DNA of 41,108 nt from Bacteroidota bacterium (GCA_007693555.1 REDJ01000111.1:1-41108), one strand, 5' to 3'; positions 23,952 to 33,194 are shown, counted from the first letter of the stretch. Numbers and translations are program-made. Notes: generated by a model not told the origin, from the sequence alone.

Positions 23952-26630
23952 TTGAAACCCGTGATACGTATACGTTTGCTTTCCAAAATAATCTTGTCTG
24001 GTTTTGTGGTTACTGTTTTGTTTTTTGCAGGTTGCTCTACCCAGAAAAACACATTTCTTAACCGCAATTATCATAGTATTACTACTCTTTACAATGGTTA
24101 TTTCAACGCCCGCGAAAGTTATCGCGATGGCTTGAGGCGCCTTAACAATATGCATGAAGACAATTATGAAAATGTACTCAGTATATTCAGATACGGTAGT
24201 GAGCAACAGATGCAAACTGTTGCAGGTAGTATGGATATAGCTTATCAGAAAGCAAGCACAGCGATTCGCAGGCATTCAATGAACATCAGAGGAGTTGAAT
24301 ACAACCGATGGATTGATGACAGCTATTTTCTCATCGCCCGAAGTCATTACTTCAAAAGAGATATTAATCTGGCGGTTCTTACCTTTGAATATATTATCAG
24401 ACAATATGAAGATAGTCCTTTAAAGTATAAGTCAAAAATCTGGGTAGCCAAATCCTACATTCAGTCAGGCCAGTTTAATAATGCCCAGCAAGCACTGGAC
24501 CGCTTAGCCCGTAATAAAGAAGAAGGCTTGCTGGATCGCCAGGACTTATTACTTTACAATATGGTATATGCTGATTTTCATTTGCAGCAACAAAATTATG
24601 GAAAGGCATCACTCTATCTTGAAAATGCAGCAAAGCTTTCGCGTAGTCGAAATCAAAGGACCCGTTTAACTTTTATTCTGGCACAAACCTATCACCAGGA
24701 AAGAAAGTGGGCTGAAGCTCAGCAAACCTATGCAAGAGTATTAAGGCTTAATCCTGACTTTCAAATGGCTTTTCAGGCCCGAATAAACATGGCAATGGCA
24801 TTTGATACCGAAAGCGGTGATGCGGGTTATATTCTTTCTGAACTTGAGGGAATGCTTCGTGATAGCAAAAACCGCGAATTCAGAGATCAAATTTACTATG
24901 CTCTTGCCCAGTTTTCAATGCGGCAGAACCAGGAAGATAAAGCCATTGAATATTATGAACTTGCACTTGAAAATTACAGAGGCAACAGATCGCAGAAAGG
25001 TTTGTCTTTTCTGAGATTGGGAGAAGTTTTTCTGGACAGGAAAGAATATCTTAAATCCGCCCAGATGTATGATAGCACAATGACCTATCTATCTCGCGAA
25101 TACCCTGAATTTGAACAAGCAGGAAAGAAAAATCTGTTGCTAAAAGAGCTTGCTGCGCACATCAGGATTGTGGAAAGGGAAGACTCACTGCAAAGGCTTG
25201 CCAGGCTGAGTACTACCGAACGAAACGCTATTCTTGATCAAATTATTGAGGACCTTCAGGAGCAGGAGCGGCTGGAGCGTGAACAGGAACAGGAAAGAGC
25301 CCGTTTGCGACAGGAAATGGCCCGCCATGGGCGGTCGCGAACCCAACCGGGTGAGACAGAAGGTGGGTGGTACTTTTACAACCCTTCTGCTATCAGTTTT
25401 GGGCGTAATGAGTTTTTTGCAAAGTGGGGAGAAAGAGATCTTGAAGACCTCTGGCGTATCAGCAATAAACAGATTATGGCATTTGGCGATATGGGAGACT
25501 TTGACATGATGGATGAGGAGGGCGAAATGCAAGGTGGCAGAGTGACAAGGGCAAGTTTAATGGAAAATGTACCAACAACCCCTGAAAAGCTTCAGACTTC
25601 AAATGAACGAATAGCACGCGCTTATTACAACAAAGGATTAATCTTTAAAGACAGGCTCATTGACCGGCAATCTGCAATTAATAGTCTTGAAGCTGTTATC
25701 AGTAGATTTCCTGAAAATGAAAACAGGCTTTACAGTGCATATTTTTTACATGGACTTTTTTCTGCTGCAGGAAATACCAGCCAGGCACAATTTTACAAAA
25801 ATTTGATAATTAGCGAATTCCCCGATACAGATTTCGCAAAAATTCTCGAAGACCCCAACTATGCAGAAAATCTCATTCAAAGACAAAACAAGATTAAGGA
25901 ATTATACAAGCAGGCTTATGAAGCTTATATAGCAGGGAATTATTCTTACGCCAGGAATCTCACCTTAAGAGCCGACACACTTGACAAAAACCTGGAACAA
26001 TCTGCACAATTTTCCTTTCTGAATGCTTTAATCACCGGAAAAACATCTGATGCTTACGATTTTATTGACCAGCTGACTTATGTGAAAGAAAACTTTGAAG
26101 GTACAAAGGTTCACCAACCAGCCACTAACCTGCTCGCATACCTGGGTTCAGGAGCTATGGGTGAGGAATTTGCAGCTGACCCTGGGGCAAGAAGAGAAAG
26201 AGAAGAAAGAGAAAGAGGTCTAGAACCAGGTACAAGGGAGGAAGCACTTGAAAAATCGGTCTTCTTTTACAGGCCCGAATCAGTACATTTTTATGTTTTC
26301 ATAGTTGACACCAGAAACCTGCAAATAAGGGAACTGAGAAATGAAATCAATACTTTTAACAGAGAAAACTTTGGCGATAGAAATCTCAACCTGAGTACCC
26401 TGTTTTTTGATGAAAGAAGGCAGTTGATTACAGTTACCAATTTTCCTGATGCGGCAAATGCCCTGGAATATGAAAGCCAGATTAAAGAAGAACTCAAGAG
26501 CAAGGAATATGATTTGGAGCAATTAAAGGCATTTATAATTTCTGTTGATAATTATCCTGTATTTTACCAGGAAAGAAAGCTTGATGAATACCTTGAATTT
26601 TATCAAATTGCATACACTTTTGGTGAATAA
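23952..26630 (+). CDS. porW: Type IX secretion system lipoprotein PorW/SprE, 892 aa
   Basis: PorW (SprE in gliding bacteria) is a TPR lipoprotein needed for type IX secretion, proposed to connect the Sov translocon with the PorK/PorN ring. The start is TTG at 23952, with an alternative GTG three codons later. The lipobox ends at Cys28 (FFAGC). The N-terminal TQKNTFLNRNYH and YNGYFNARESYRDGLRR stretch and NRWIDDSYFLIARSHYFKRD are family hallmarks. TPR helices fill about 130-410, a Glu/Arg-rich coiled coil follows (about 425-470), then more TPRs. A C-terminal alpha/beta domain (about 770-892) begins near SVHFYVFIVDT. The presence of this gene implies that the organism encodes the rest of the system elsewhere. 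Confidence 0.88.
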   Translation: MKPVIRIRLLSKIILSGFVVTVLFFAGCSTQKNTFLNRNYHSITTLYNGYFNARESYRDGLRRLNNMHEDNYENVLSIFRYGSEQQMQTVAGSMDIAYQKASTAIRRHSMNIRGVEYNRWIDDSYFLIARSHYFKRDINLAVLTFEYIIRQYEDSPLKYKSKIWVAKSYIQSGQFNNAQQALDRLARNKEEGLLDRQDLLLYNMVYADFHLQQQNYGKASLYLENAAKLSRSRNQRTRLTFILAQTYHQERKWAEAQQTYARVLRLNPDFQMAFQARINMAMAFDTESGDAGYILSELEGMLRDSKNREFRDQIYYALAQFSMRQNQEDKAIEYYELALENYRGNRSQKGLSFLRLGEVFLDRKEYLKSAQMYDSTMTYLSREYPEFEQAGKKNLLLKELAAHIRIVEREDSLQRLARLSTTERNAILDQIIEDLQEQERLEREQEQERARLRQEMARHGRSRTQPGETEGGWYFYNPSAISFGRNEFFAKWGERDLEDLWRISNKQIMAFGDMGDFDMMDEEGEMQGGRVTRASLMENVPTTPEKLQTSNERIARAYYNKGLIFKDRLIDRQSAINSLEAVISRFPENENRLYSAYFLHGLFSAAGNTSQAQFYKNLIISEFPDTDFAKILEDPNYAENLIQRQNKIKELYKQAYEAYIAGNYSYARNLTLRADTLDKNLEQSAQFSFLNALITGKTSDAYDFIDQLTYVKENFEGTKVHQPATNLLAYLGSGAMGEEFAADPGARREREERERGLEPGTREEALEKSVFFYRPESVHFYVFIVDTRNLQIRELRNEINTFNRENFGDRNLNLSTLFFDERRQLITVTNFPDAANALEYESQIKEELKSKEYDLEQLKAFIISVDNYPVFYQERKLDEYLEFYQIAYTFGE

Positions 26631-26634
26631 CTGT

Positions 26635-26664
26635 TTTGGATTCAATAATTTTATTATACTTTTG
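26635..26664 (+). promoter_or_regulatory. Promoter of the bactofilin gene
   Basis: TTTG at 26635-26638, an 18-base spacer and TACTTTTG at 26657-26664 match both consensus elements. It lies just after the porW stop codon and gives a leader of about 110 bases. Confidence 0.6.
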
Positions 26665-26779
26665 TTTTCTTTTCGGGTTAGCTGTAATTTAATCGATTAT
26701 TTATCAGTCTTATAGTAACTGAATGCTAAAATAAGTCATTTGATTGAATATAGTTATTCCGTATTAAGATTGTAATTCA

Positions 26780-27205
26780 ATGTTTGGATATAAAAAAAAT
26801 ACTGACAAAAAAATGGCAAAAAGTAACGAAGCAGAACACACCTCTATCAACCTGATAGGTACAGGTACAACCATCAAAGGAGAAATAAACAGCAATGGCG
26901 ATATCCGGATTGACGGAACTCTTATAGGCCAGGTACATTCAAAAGGAAAAATTGTAGTTGGCAATACCGGAGTTGTAGAAGGCGAAGTTTTCTGTCAGAA
27001 TGCAGATTTTTCAGGAAATATAAAAGCAAAAGTTCAGGTATCTGAATTGTTGACTTTAAAAGCAACATCACGACTTAACGGTGAGATAATTACCAATAAG
27101 TTATCAATAGAACCCGGCGCAAGATTTACCGGAACCTGCTCTATGGACAAAGCAGCTGATGTTGAACCTAAACCTTTGGTTAAAGAGGGTCAGGAAAAAA
27201 AATAA
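26780..27205 (+). CDS. Bactofilin (polymer-forming cytoskeletal protein), 141 aa
   Basis: The central region (about residues 25-125) has the short six-residue rungs of a bactofilin beta-helix: GTTIKGEINSNGDIRIDG, QVHSKGKIVVG and VEGEVFCQNADFSGNI. A short polar tail follows. Bactofilins self-assemble into filaments that position cell-envelope enzymes, often M23 peptidases. The nearby M23 peptidase and PorW make an envelope role plausible here. The ATG at 26780 is used. An internal ATG at 26813 would remove only 11 residues, and the sequence does not decide between them. Confidence 0.92.
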   Translation: MFGYKKNTDKKMAKSNEAEHTSINLIGTGTTIKGEINSNGDIRIDGTLIGQVHSKGKIVVGNTGVVEGEVFCQNADFSGNIKAKVQVSELLTLKATSRLNGEIITNKLSIEPGARFTGTCSMDKAADVEPKPLVKEGQEKK

Positions 27206-27223
27206 ATCATTTAAACAATCTAT

Positions 27224-27262
27224 AACCGGAATAATCTCAGGAAATTATTCCGGTTTCTTTTT
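27224..27262 (+). terminator. Intrinsic terminator after bactofilin
   Basis: A perfect 12-base stem, AACCGGAATAAT at 27224-27235 with ATTATTCCGGTT at 27244-27255, encloses an 8-base loop and is followed by TTCTTTTTTT. It separates the bactofilin from the ATP synthase region. Confidence 0.88.
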
Positions 27263-27271
27263 TTATAGGAA

Positions 27272-27661
27272 ATGAAGTCAGAGCTATCCGGAAGTAAAGT
27301 TTTTTACAAAACTTTGGTCATACTATCTTTTATTCTTTTTATTGCAAGCTTACTCTTTAAATATTTTGCCCCTGAGTTTCTTATTACGGAGCAATTGCTT
27401 TATCTGGCTCCGTTTTTTCTTTTTATGTCAATCCTGACTTATGTACTTCAAAATAGAACCTCAGGTAACGATACAAAAAAAGCATTGACCTTCTATCTTG
27501 GAATTTCAGGTATTAAACTTTTTTTGTACATGATTATTCTGGTATTCTATGGTTTTTTTAACCGGGCTGATGCAACGGCATTTTTTATCAGTTTTTTCAT
27601 ATATTACCTGACGTATACGTTTTTTGAAGTAAAACATCAGTTAAAAGAACTATCTCAGTGA
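27272..27661 (+). CDS. Four-helix membrane protein upstream of atpB, 129 aa
   Basis: Four hydrophobic helices (about residues 10-28, 37-58, 69-92 and 97-118) with short polar loops fill the protein. The final residues are polar and charged. Similar proteins, grouped as DUF6168-like from memory, sit ahead of atpB in Bacteroidota. A role comparable to AtpI in c-ring or magnesium handling is possible by position only. The gene starts right after a strong terminator, so it needs its own promoter or readthrough. A gap of 193 bases separates it from atpB. Confidence 0.7.
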   Translation: MKSELSGSKVFYKTLVILSFILFIASLLFKYFAPEFLITEQLLYLAPFFLFMSILTYVLQNRTSGNDTKKALTFYLGISGIKLFLYMIILVFYGFFNRADATAFFISFFIYYLTYTFFEVKHQLKELSQ

Positions 27662-27796
27662 TTTACTTAATTTTCAAATATGAATAATATATAAGATTAA
27701 TGTAAGTATTTGAATTTCATTATTTAACGTTTTCCTTAATTTCAAAGTAACTCTGATTTTTCCTAAAAACAGCATAATACAGGGCAATACTTATGA

Positions 27797-27823
27797 TTGC
27801 ATTAGAAATAATTTATAAATTGC
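27797..27823 (+). promoter_or_regulatory. Possible promoter of the atp operon
   Basis: TTG at 27797-27799, 16 bases and TAAATTGC at 27816-27823 weakly resemble the -33/-7 pair. The surrounding TTATAAATTGCACC looks like a common Bacteroidota promoter with one T missing. It lies about 30 bases ahead of the atpB start codon. Confidence 0.35.
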
Positions 27824-27854
27824 ACCTCGAAAATTAAAGCCAACTCATAATAAA

Positions 27855-28991
27855 ATGAGAGACAAAGGGAGTAGCGGAAATAATCCTTTCGGGGTATATC
27901 GATTTTTATTTTTCGGTTTAGCTATAGCTTTGGTGGTTTCTGTATTCGGGGAAAATGTACATGCTTCTGCTGCACCCAATGATGAACAAAAAGAAAGGCC
28001 GGAACTCGATGCCGGAAAGGTTATAATAGACCATGTACTTGATGCTTATGACTGGCACCTGGCAGATTATGGCGATATCCATATCAGTATTCCTCTTCCT
28101 GTAATTTTGATGTACGAAGGGAAATGGTACTTTTTTTTCTCACACAAATTTCATCATGGTAAATATGCCTATAAAGGATTCAGGATTGCTTCAGAGGGAA
28201 CCAAAAAAGGAAAAATCATAAGAGTCCTGGATGACGGAGTAACTCCTGACCCCAATGCATCTTTTTTGCTTGATATTTCCATTACCAAAAATGTTTTATC
28301 TATAATAATAGCCTCATTTTTATTGTGTTGGTTATTGATAACGGTTGCCAAAAGCTATACACATTGCGGGCCGCACAGGGCACCAAGGGGGATATCTGCA
28401 TTTCTTGAACCCCTGATATTGTTTGTTAGAGATGACATTGTTCGCTCAGCTATACCTGAGCAACACGTTAACAAGTTTATGCCATATTTGCTGAGTCTCT
28501 TTTTCTTTATATTTTTCAATAATCTTCTGGGTCTTATTCCGTTTTTTCCCGGAGGCGCCAATGTAACAGGCAGTATCAGTGTTACTCTTACACTTGCACT
28601 TTTTACATTCGTGACATTACATTTTTTTGCGAACAGAGAGTATTGGAAGCACATTTTTAACACACCGGGAGTACCTGTTTGGCTTAAACTGCCTATACCT
28701 CTAATGCCGCTTATTGAACTGGTAGGTGTATTTGTTAAGCCTATAGTTTTGACGCTGAGGTTGTTTGCAAATATTACGGCAGGTCATATGATCATTCTCG
28801 GATTTGTGAGTCTTATATTTGTAGCGGGTTCGTCAAGCATTCTTATGGGATATGCACTTTCACCGCTTACTATAATATTTATCATATTTATGAATTTTAT
28901 TGAATTACTTGTGGCATTCATTCAGGCATTTGTTTTCACATTTTTCAGTGCCATATTTTTTGGTATGGCAGTGCCTGATGAACATCACTGA
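27855..28991 (+). CDS. atpB: F0 ATP synthase subunit a, with long N-terminal extension, 378 aa
   Basis: Subunit a forms the proton half-channels next to the c-ring. The conserved C-terminal helices contain the essential arginine in LTLRLFANITAGH and the downstream FIQAFVFTFFSAIFF helix. The protein is about 100 residues longer than the E. coli subunit. Residues 15-35 form a signal-like hydrophobic helix ending at HASA, and residues about 36-140 form a soluble-looking domain with WYFFFSHKFHHGKYAYKG. This N-terminal addition is known from Bacteroidota atpB genes. Its purpose is not established. Confidence 0.95.
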   Translation: MRDKGSSGNNPFGVYRFLFFGLAIALVVSVFGENVHASAAPNDEQKERPELDAGKVIIDHVLDAYDWHLADYGDIHISIPLPVILMYEGKWYFFFSHKFHHGKYAYKGFRIASEGTKKGKIIRVLDDGVTPDPNASFLLDISITKNVLSIIIASFLLCWLLITVAKSYTHCGPHRAPRGISAFLEPLILFVRDDIVRSAIPEQHVNKFMPYLLSLFFFIFFNNLLGLIPFFPGGANVTGSISVTLTLALFTFVTLHFFANREYWKHIFNTPGVPVWLKLPIPLMPLIELVGVFVKPIVLTLRLFANITAGHMIILGFVSLIFVAGSSSILMGYALSPLTIIFIIFMNFIELLVAFIQAFVFTFFSAIFFGMAVPDEHH

Positions 28992-29035
28992 TACAAATTA
29001 CATATTCAATTAATTATAACCTAAAACGAAAGCTT

Positions 29036-29299
29036 ATGTTACTAATGAATTTATTATTAGATGTTAGCGTTGATGTAGCAATGCAATGGATGAAAATGGG
29101 TGCTGCTTTTGCTGCAGCAGTTGCTGTATTTGGTGCAGCCTGGGGAATAGGTAAAATCGGTAAAACGGCTCTTGAATCAATGGCCCGCCAACCTGAAGCT
29201 GCCAATGACTTAAGAGGTTCTATGATTGTTGCCTCCGCACTTATTGAAGGTGCTACCTTCTTTGCAATTCTGGTTTGCTTGCTGGTACTTTTGGTATAA
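29036..29299 (+). CDS. atpE: F0 ATP synthase subunit c, 87 aa
   Basis: Two long helices are joined by the polar loop ARQPEA (about 50-55). The ion-carrying carboxylate is E71 in ALIEGATFF. Compared with the Na+-coupled c subunit of Propionigenium, the helix-1 Gln is Ile (I38) and the Ser-Thr after the Glu are Gly-Ala (G72, A73), so the site looks proton-specific. A hairpin lies 14 bases after the stop codon (29313-29342). Confidence 0.95.
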   Translation: MLLMNLLLDVSVDVAMQWMKMGAAFAAAVAVFGAAWGIGKIGKTALESMARQPEAANDLRGSMIVASALIEGATFFAILVCLLVLLV

Positions 29300-29312
29300 A
29301 GTACAATAGTAT

Positions 29313-29342
29313 TTATTACACATATTTATATTGATGTAATAA
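29313..29342 (+). promoter_or_regulatory. Intercistronic hairpin after atpE
   Basis: TTATTACA at 29313-29320 pairs with TGTAATAA at 29335-29342 around a 14-base loop. No T-run follows, so it is unlikely to be a full terminator. The 131-base atpE-atpF gap also holds a perfect palindrome, GTTTAATTAAAC, at 29410-29421, ten bases before atpF. Confidence 0.5.
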
Positions 29343-29430
29343 CAATAGCGACACATCAGCAACTGCCAGTAATTTTACATTAAATTATCTGCAGATGCTT
29401 GTTATACATGTTTAATTAAACAATACGATT

Positions 29431-29925
29431 ATGGAACTTATATCTCCCGGAATTGGATTAATTTTCTGGATGACTTTGTCATTTGGGCTTGTTTTAATAA
29501 TATTGAGGCGATTTGCATGGAAACCCATTCTTTCTACCATCAGAGAAAGAGAATTGTACATTGCATCTTCTATCAGGGAGAGCAAACGTATTCAAAGAGA
29601 ACTTGCTGAGTTGGATTCTACAAAGGAGAAATTGCTTCTGCAAGCTAAGGATAAAGCTGAAGAAGTAATTCATCACGCAAAAAAAGAAGGAGAGGAAATC
29701 ATCAGAAAAGCTCAGCAGCAAGCCCGTGAGGAAGCAACAAAGATTATTGATGCTGCCAAAAACAGTATTAACGCTGAGAGAAAAGCTGCCGAAAGAGAAA
29801 TACGGCAACAGATTGTTAATCTTACTGTAGATATGGCAAAACAACTGCTGGAAGAAGAATTCAGTGATGAAAACAGGAAAAATCAATATGTTGAGAGATT
29901 ACTTGAAGGTATTCAGCTTAATTAA
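29431..29925 (+). CDS. atpF: F0 ATP synthase subunit b, 164 aa
   Basis: Subunit b is the peripheral stalk that links the membrane sector to F1. A single N-terminal membrane helix (about 7-25, GLIFWMTLSFGLVLIIL) is followed by a charged, Ala/Glu/Lys-rich coiled coil to the end, including KRIQRELAELDSTKEKLL. The length is normal. It is followed by atpH 28 bases later. Confidence 0.95.
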   Translation: MELISPGIGLIFWMTLSFGLVLIILRRFAWKPILSTIRERELYIASSIRESKRIQRELAELDSTKEKLLLQAKDKAEEVIHHAKKEGEEIIRKAQQQAREEATKIIDAAKNSINAERKAAEREIRQQIVNLTVDMAKQLLEEEFSDENRKNQYVERLLEGIQLN

Positions 29926-29953
29926 AACTTGAATTTTTAAATCATTTATAAAA

Positions 29954-30496
29954 ATGAAAAACCTTCGTGTAGCCAACAGATATGCAAAAGCCCTTTTAGG
30001 CCTGGCCCAGGAAGATAATTTCCAGCAAAAGGCTTTCGAGGATATGAAATTGATATATCAGGCATTTAACGAAAGTAAAGAACTCAAAACCGTTTTAAAA
30101 AGCCCCATTGTAAGGGTAAGTAAAAAACTGAATATCATCAACACTATTTTTGAAGATAAAATTCATCCCGTTACACTTCATTATCTCAATATAATTACCC
30201 GTAAAAAAAGAGCTGCACTTATTGAAGGTATAGCCTGGGAATACCAGAAAATTCACAGAGCTAATCTTGATATTGAGTCAGTTACATTGATTACAACAGG
30301 CGAGGTTGATGAGAAGTTGAATAAAAGGGCAATGCAAATTGCCAAAAAACTGACAAAAAAGTCAAAAATAGAATTTACACATATGGTAAATCCCAATTTG
30401 ATTGGTGGCTTTGTGCTTAGAGTAGGAGATGTGCAATATGATGCGAGTTTGAAAAGAAAACTGGCAAGAATGAAAAAACATTTGCTGGATAGCTAA
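29954..30496 (+). CDS. atpH: F1 ATP synthase subunit delta, 180 aa
   Basis: The delta subunit (OSCP-like) caps F1 and joins it to the b stalk. The N-terminal helical domain starts with RVANRYAKALLGLAQED. The C-terminal hallmark is PNLIGGFVLRVGDVQYDAS followed by a basic helix. The length and operon position between atpF and atpA are standard. Confidence 0.95.
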   Translation: MKNLRVANRYAKALLGLAQEDNFQQKAFEDMKLIYQAFNESKELKTVLKSPIVRVSKKLNIINTIFEDKIHPVTLHYLNIITRKKRAALIEGIAWEYQKIHRANLDIESVTLITTGEVDEKLNKRAMQIAKKLTKKSKIEFTHMVNPNLIGGFVLRVGDVQYDASLKRKLARMKKHLLDS

Positions 30497-30553
30497 ACTC
30501 ATAATTGGTATAGCTGTTTAAATTTAATTGAATTCAATTGTAAAAACGGAATT

Positions 30554-32137
30554 ATGGCTCAAATAAAACCCGCAGAGATTTCTGCAATTTTACGTCGGGA
30601 AATGTCAGGTTTTCAAATGGAAACCGAATTGGAAGAAACAGGCACTGTACTGCAGATTGGTGATGGTATTGCCCGGATTTACGGACTTTCCAATGCAAAA
30701 AGTGGTGAATTGGTTAGTTTTGAAGATTCGGATTTGCAAGGCGTTATCCTTAACCTGGAAGAAGATAATGTGGGAGTCGTACTTCTGGGCGAGGCACAAA
30801 ACGTAAAAGAAGGACATTTGGTAAAAAGAACCAAGAGAATTGCTTCCATAAAAGTTGGCGAAGGGTTGCTGGGAAGGGTCATTAACACACTTGGTAATCC
30901 CATTGATGGTAAAGGACCTGTAAAAGGTGAGTTACTGGAAATGCCTCTTGAAAGAAAAGCCCCGGGGGTTATTTTCAGGCAACCGGTTAAAAACCCCCTT
31001 CAAACAGGTATCAAGGCCATTGATTCCATGATTCCCATCGGAAGAGGTCAGCGGGAACTAATCATCGGCGATCGTCAAACAGGAAAGAGCGCCATTGCTC
31101 TGGATACCATAATTAATCAAAGAGAGTTCTTCGAGAAAGGAGAACCCGTTTATTGTGTTTATGTTGCTGTGGGTCAGAAGGGCTCAACTGTAGCTAATAT
31201 TATGGCTATCCTTGAAAGATACGGAGCGATGGACTATACGGTTATAGTGTCGGCCAATGCGAGTGATCCGGCAGCTATGCAGTTTTATGCTCCATTTGCC
31301 GGAGCATCCATAGGTGAGTTTTTTCGCGATACCGGACGTCATGCCCTTGTCATATTTGATGACCTTTCCAAACAGGCTGTTTCATACCGTGAGGTATCGT
31401 TGCTTCTGAGGCGTCCTCCTGGCAGGGAAGCATATCCCGGCGACGTGTTTTATTTGCATAGCCGCCTGCTGGAACGTGCTGCCAAAATCATTGAATCTGA
31501 TGAAATTGCTGCTCAGATGAACGATATCCCCGATTCGCTTAAAGGCAAAGTAAAGGGGGGAGGTTCACTTACCGCCCTTCCCATTATTGAAACCCAGGCT
31601 GGTGACGTATCGGCCTATATTCCTACAAATGTGATTTCAATTACTGACGGACAGATTTTCCTTGAATCAAGTCTTTTTAACTCAGGAATACGACCTGCCA
31701 TCAATGTGGGTATTTCAGTATCAAGGGTAGGAGGAAATGCACAAATCAAATCCATGAAAAAAATTGCCGGTACGCTTAAACTCGATCAGGCCCAATATCG
31801 CGAACTTGAAGCCTTTTCAAAATTTGGTTCCGACCTGGATGCTACTACCAAGTCTATTCTGGATAAGGGAGCAAGAAATGTAGAATTACTAAAGCAGGGT
31901 CAGTTTAAACCTGTGCCAGTGGAAAAACAAATTGCTTTGGTGTTTTGTGGTACGAAAGGTCTTTTGAGAAAGCTGGATATCAAAAGAGTAGCTGCTTTTG
32001 AAGAGAAATACCTTGAGTATCTTGATAAAAATCATCGATCTACCTTAGACGATCTCAGAGATGGAAAATTTGATGATGAAATTTCAAAAACTCTTGAGAA
32101 TGTTGCAAATACTATTGTTTCTGATATGACAGCCTGA
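30554..32137 (+). CDS. atpA: F1 ATP synthase subunit alpha, 527 aa
   Basis: The alpha subunit carries the non-catalytic nucleotide sites of F1. The Walker A sequence [14 protein letters not shown] lies near residue 170. The downstream [20 protein letters not shown] and the signature [17 protein letters not shown] are intact (both given as short pieces). The length is slightly above the E. coli subunit. It lies 57 bases after atpH and 33 before atpG. Confidence 0.97.
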   Translation: MAQIKPAEISAILRREMSGFQMETELEETGTVLQIGDGIARIYGLSNAKSGELVSFEDSDLQGVILNLEEDNVGVVLLGEAQNVKEGHLVKRTKRIASIKVGEGLLGRVINTLGNPIDGKGPVKGELLEMPLERKAPGVIFRQPVKNPLQTGIKAIDSMIPIGRGQRELIIGDRQTGKSAIALDTIINQREFFEKGEPVYCVYVAVGQKGSTVANIMAILERYGAMDYTVIVSANASDPAAMQFYAPFAGASIGEFFRDTGRHALVIFDDLSKQAVSYREVSLLLRRPPGREAYPGDVFYLHSRLLERAAKIIESDEIAAQMNDIPDSLKGKVKGGGSLTALPIIETQAGDVSAYIPTNVISITDGQIFLESSLFNSGIRPAINVGISVSRVGGNAQIKSMKKIAGTLKLDQAQYRELEAFSKFGSDLDATTKSILDKGARNVELLKQGQFKPVPVEKQIALVFCGTKGLLRKLDIKRVAAFEEKYLEYLDKNHRSTLDDLRDGKFDDEISKTLENVANTIVSDMTA

Positions 32138-32170
32138 AAATTTCAAACTTGAAATCGAAAAGAATAAACT

Positions 32171-33049
32171 ATGGCAAACCTTAAAGAAGTCAGGGTAAGA
32201 ATTGCATCTATTAAATCTACAAGGCAGATCACCAGTGCCATGAAAATGGTATCGGCATCCAAACTTCGTAAAGGCCAGAATGCCATATTGAATCTTCGTC
32301 CCTATGAAGAACAGCTCAGGTTAACATTGGATAAAATCAATCAAACACTAAAACCTGAGGAGAAAAACGTTCTTTGCCTCCAAAAACCCGTGAAAAGTGC
32401 GCTTGTAATCGTAGTAGCTGCGAACAAAGGGTTATGCGGTACTTTCAATTCAAACCTGTTAAAAGCATCAGTAAATCACCTGCGAAAATTAAAGGATGAG
32501 GGTTATGAAATTAAGTTATGGCTTATAGGAAAAAAGGCCGAAGAGTTTTTTGTCAGGAGCAATTTTACAATCCTTGAAACACACCATGATATTATTGACC
32601 ATATCAATTTTGAAAGTGCATTTAAACTGGCTCGTAAAGCCATGAAACTGATTGAGGATGATGCTTTTCAAAAGATTGATGTAGTTTATAACCAGTTTAA
32701 AAACCCGGCAGTTTACAAGCTCATTACCGAACAGTTTTTGCCCATACACATTCCTGATGCTCCCGAAAGTGAACTATCGGAAGATGATTTTGGCTACATC
32801 ATGGAACCTTCCCGGAAAGAACTTCTGGATGAACTGATTCCTAAAGTTATACAAACCTATATGTACCGTTTATTGCTCGACTCTTTTGCCAGTGAGCAGG
32901 GTGCCCGGATGTCTGCCATGCATAAAGCTACAGACAATGCTACCGAACTTTTAAAGAATCTAACCATTACTTATAACAAAGTTCGGCAAGCCAACATTAC
33001 CAATGAGATAGTTGAAATAGTCGGCGGAGCAGAAGCACTCAACAGGTAG
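32171..33049 (+). CDS. atpG: F1 ATP synthase subunit gamma, 292 aa
   Basis: Gamma is the rotating central shaft. The N-terminal helix VRIASIKSTRQITSAMKMVS and the C-terminal helix SEQGARMSAMHKATDNATEL, NLTITYNKVRQANITNEIVEIV (given in pieces) form the coiled coil inside the alpha/beta hexamer. It is the last atp gene here: the next genes are ferritin and a lipid kinase, so atpD (beta) and atpC (epsilon) must be encoded elsewhere. Confidence 0.96.
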   Translation: MANLKEVRVRIASIKSTRQITSAMKMVSASKLRKGQNAILNLRPYEEQLRLTLDKINQTLKPEEKNVLCLQKPVKSALVIVVAANKGLCGTFNSNLLKASVNHLRKLKDEGYEIKLWLIGKKAEEFFVRSNFTILETHHDIIDHINFESAFKLARKAMKLIEDDAFQKIDVVYNQFKNPAVYKLITEQFLPIHIPDAPESELSEDDFGYIMEPSRKELLDELIPKVIQTYMYRLLLDSFASEQGARMSAMHKATDNATELLKNLTITYNKVRQANITNEIVEIVGGAEALNR

Positions 33050-33144
33050 ATCGGGTAAAAAAAACCTTAATTTTCTTGCTTTAATAACTGATTGTATACT
33101 GATAAATTTATCCGTATAACAATAGAGCCCCTCAGATTATTTAC

Positions 33145-33152
33145 TAACTTTG
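33145..33152 (+). promoter_or_regulatory. Putative -7 box of the ferritin gene
   Basis: TAACTTTG is an exact -7 match about 43 bases before the ATG at 33195. The -33 position holds no TTTG. No Fur-box-like palindrome was recognised nearby. Confidence 0.5.
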
Positions 33153-33194
33153 TGGTATAAAAAACGGAATTATTAATCCTAAAAAGATAGAAAT

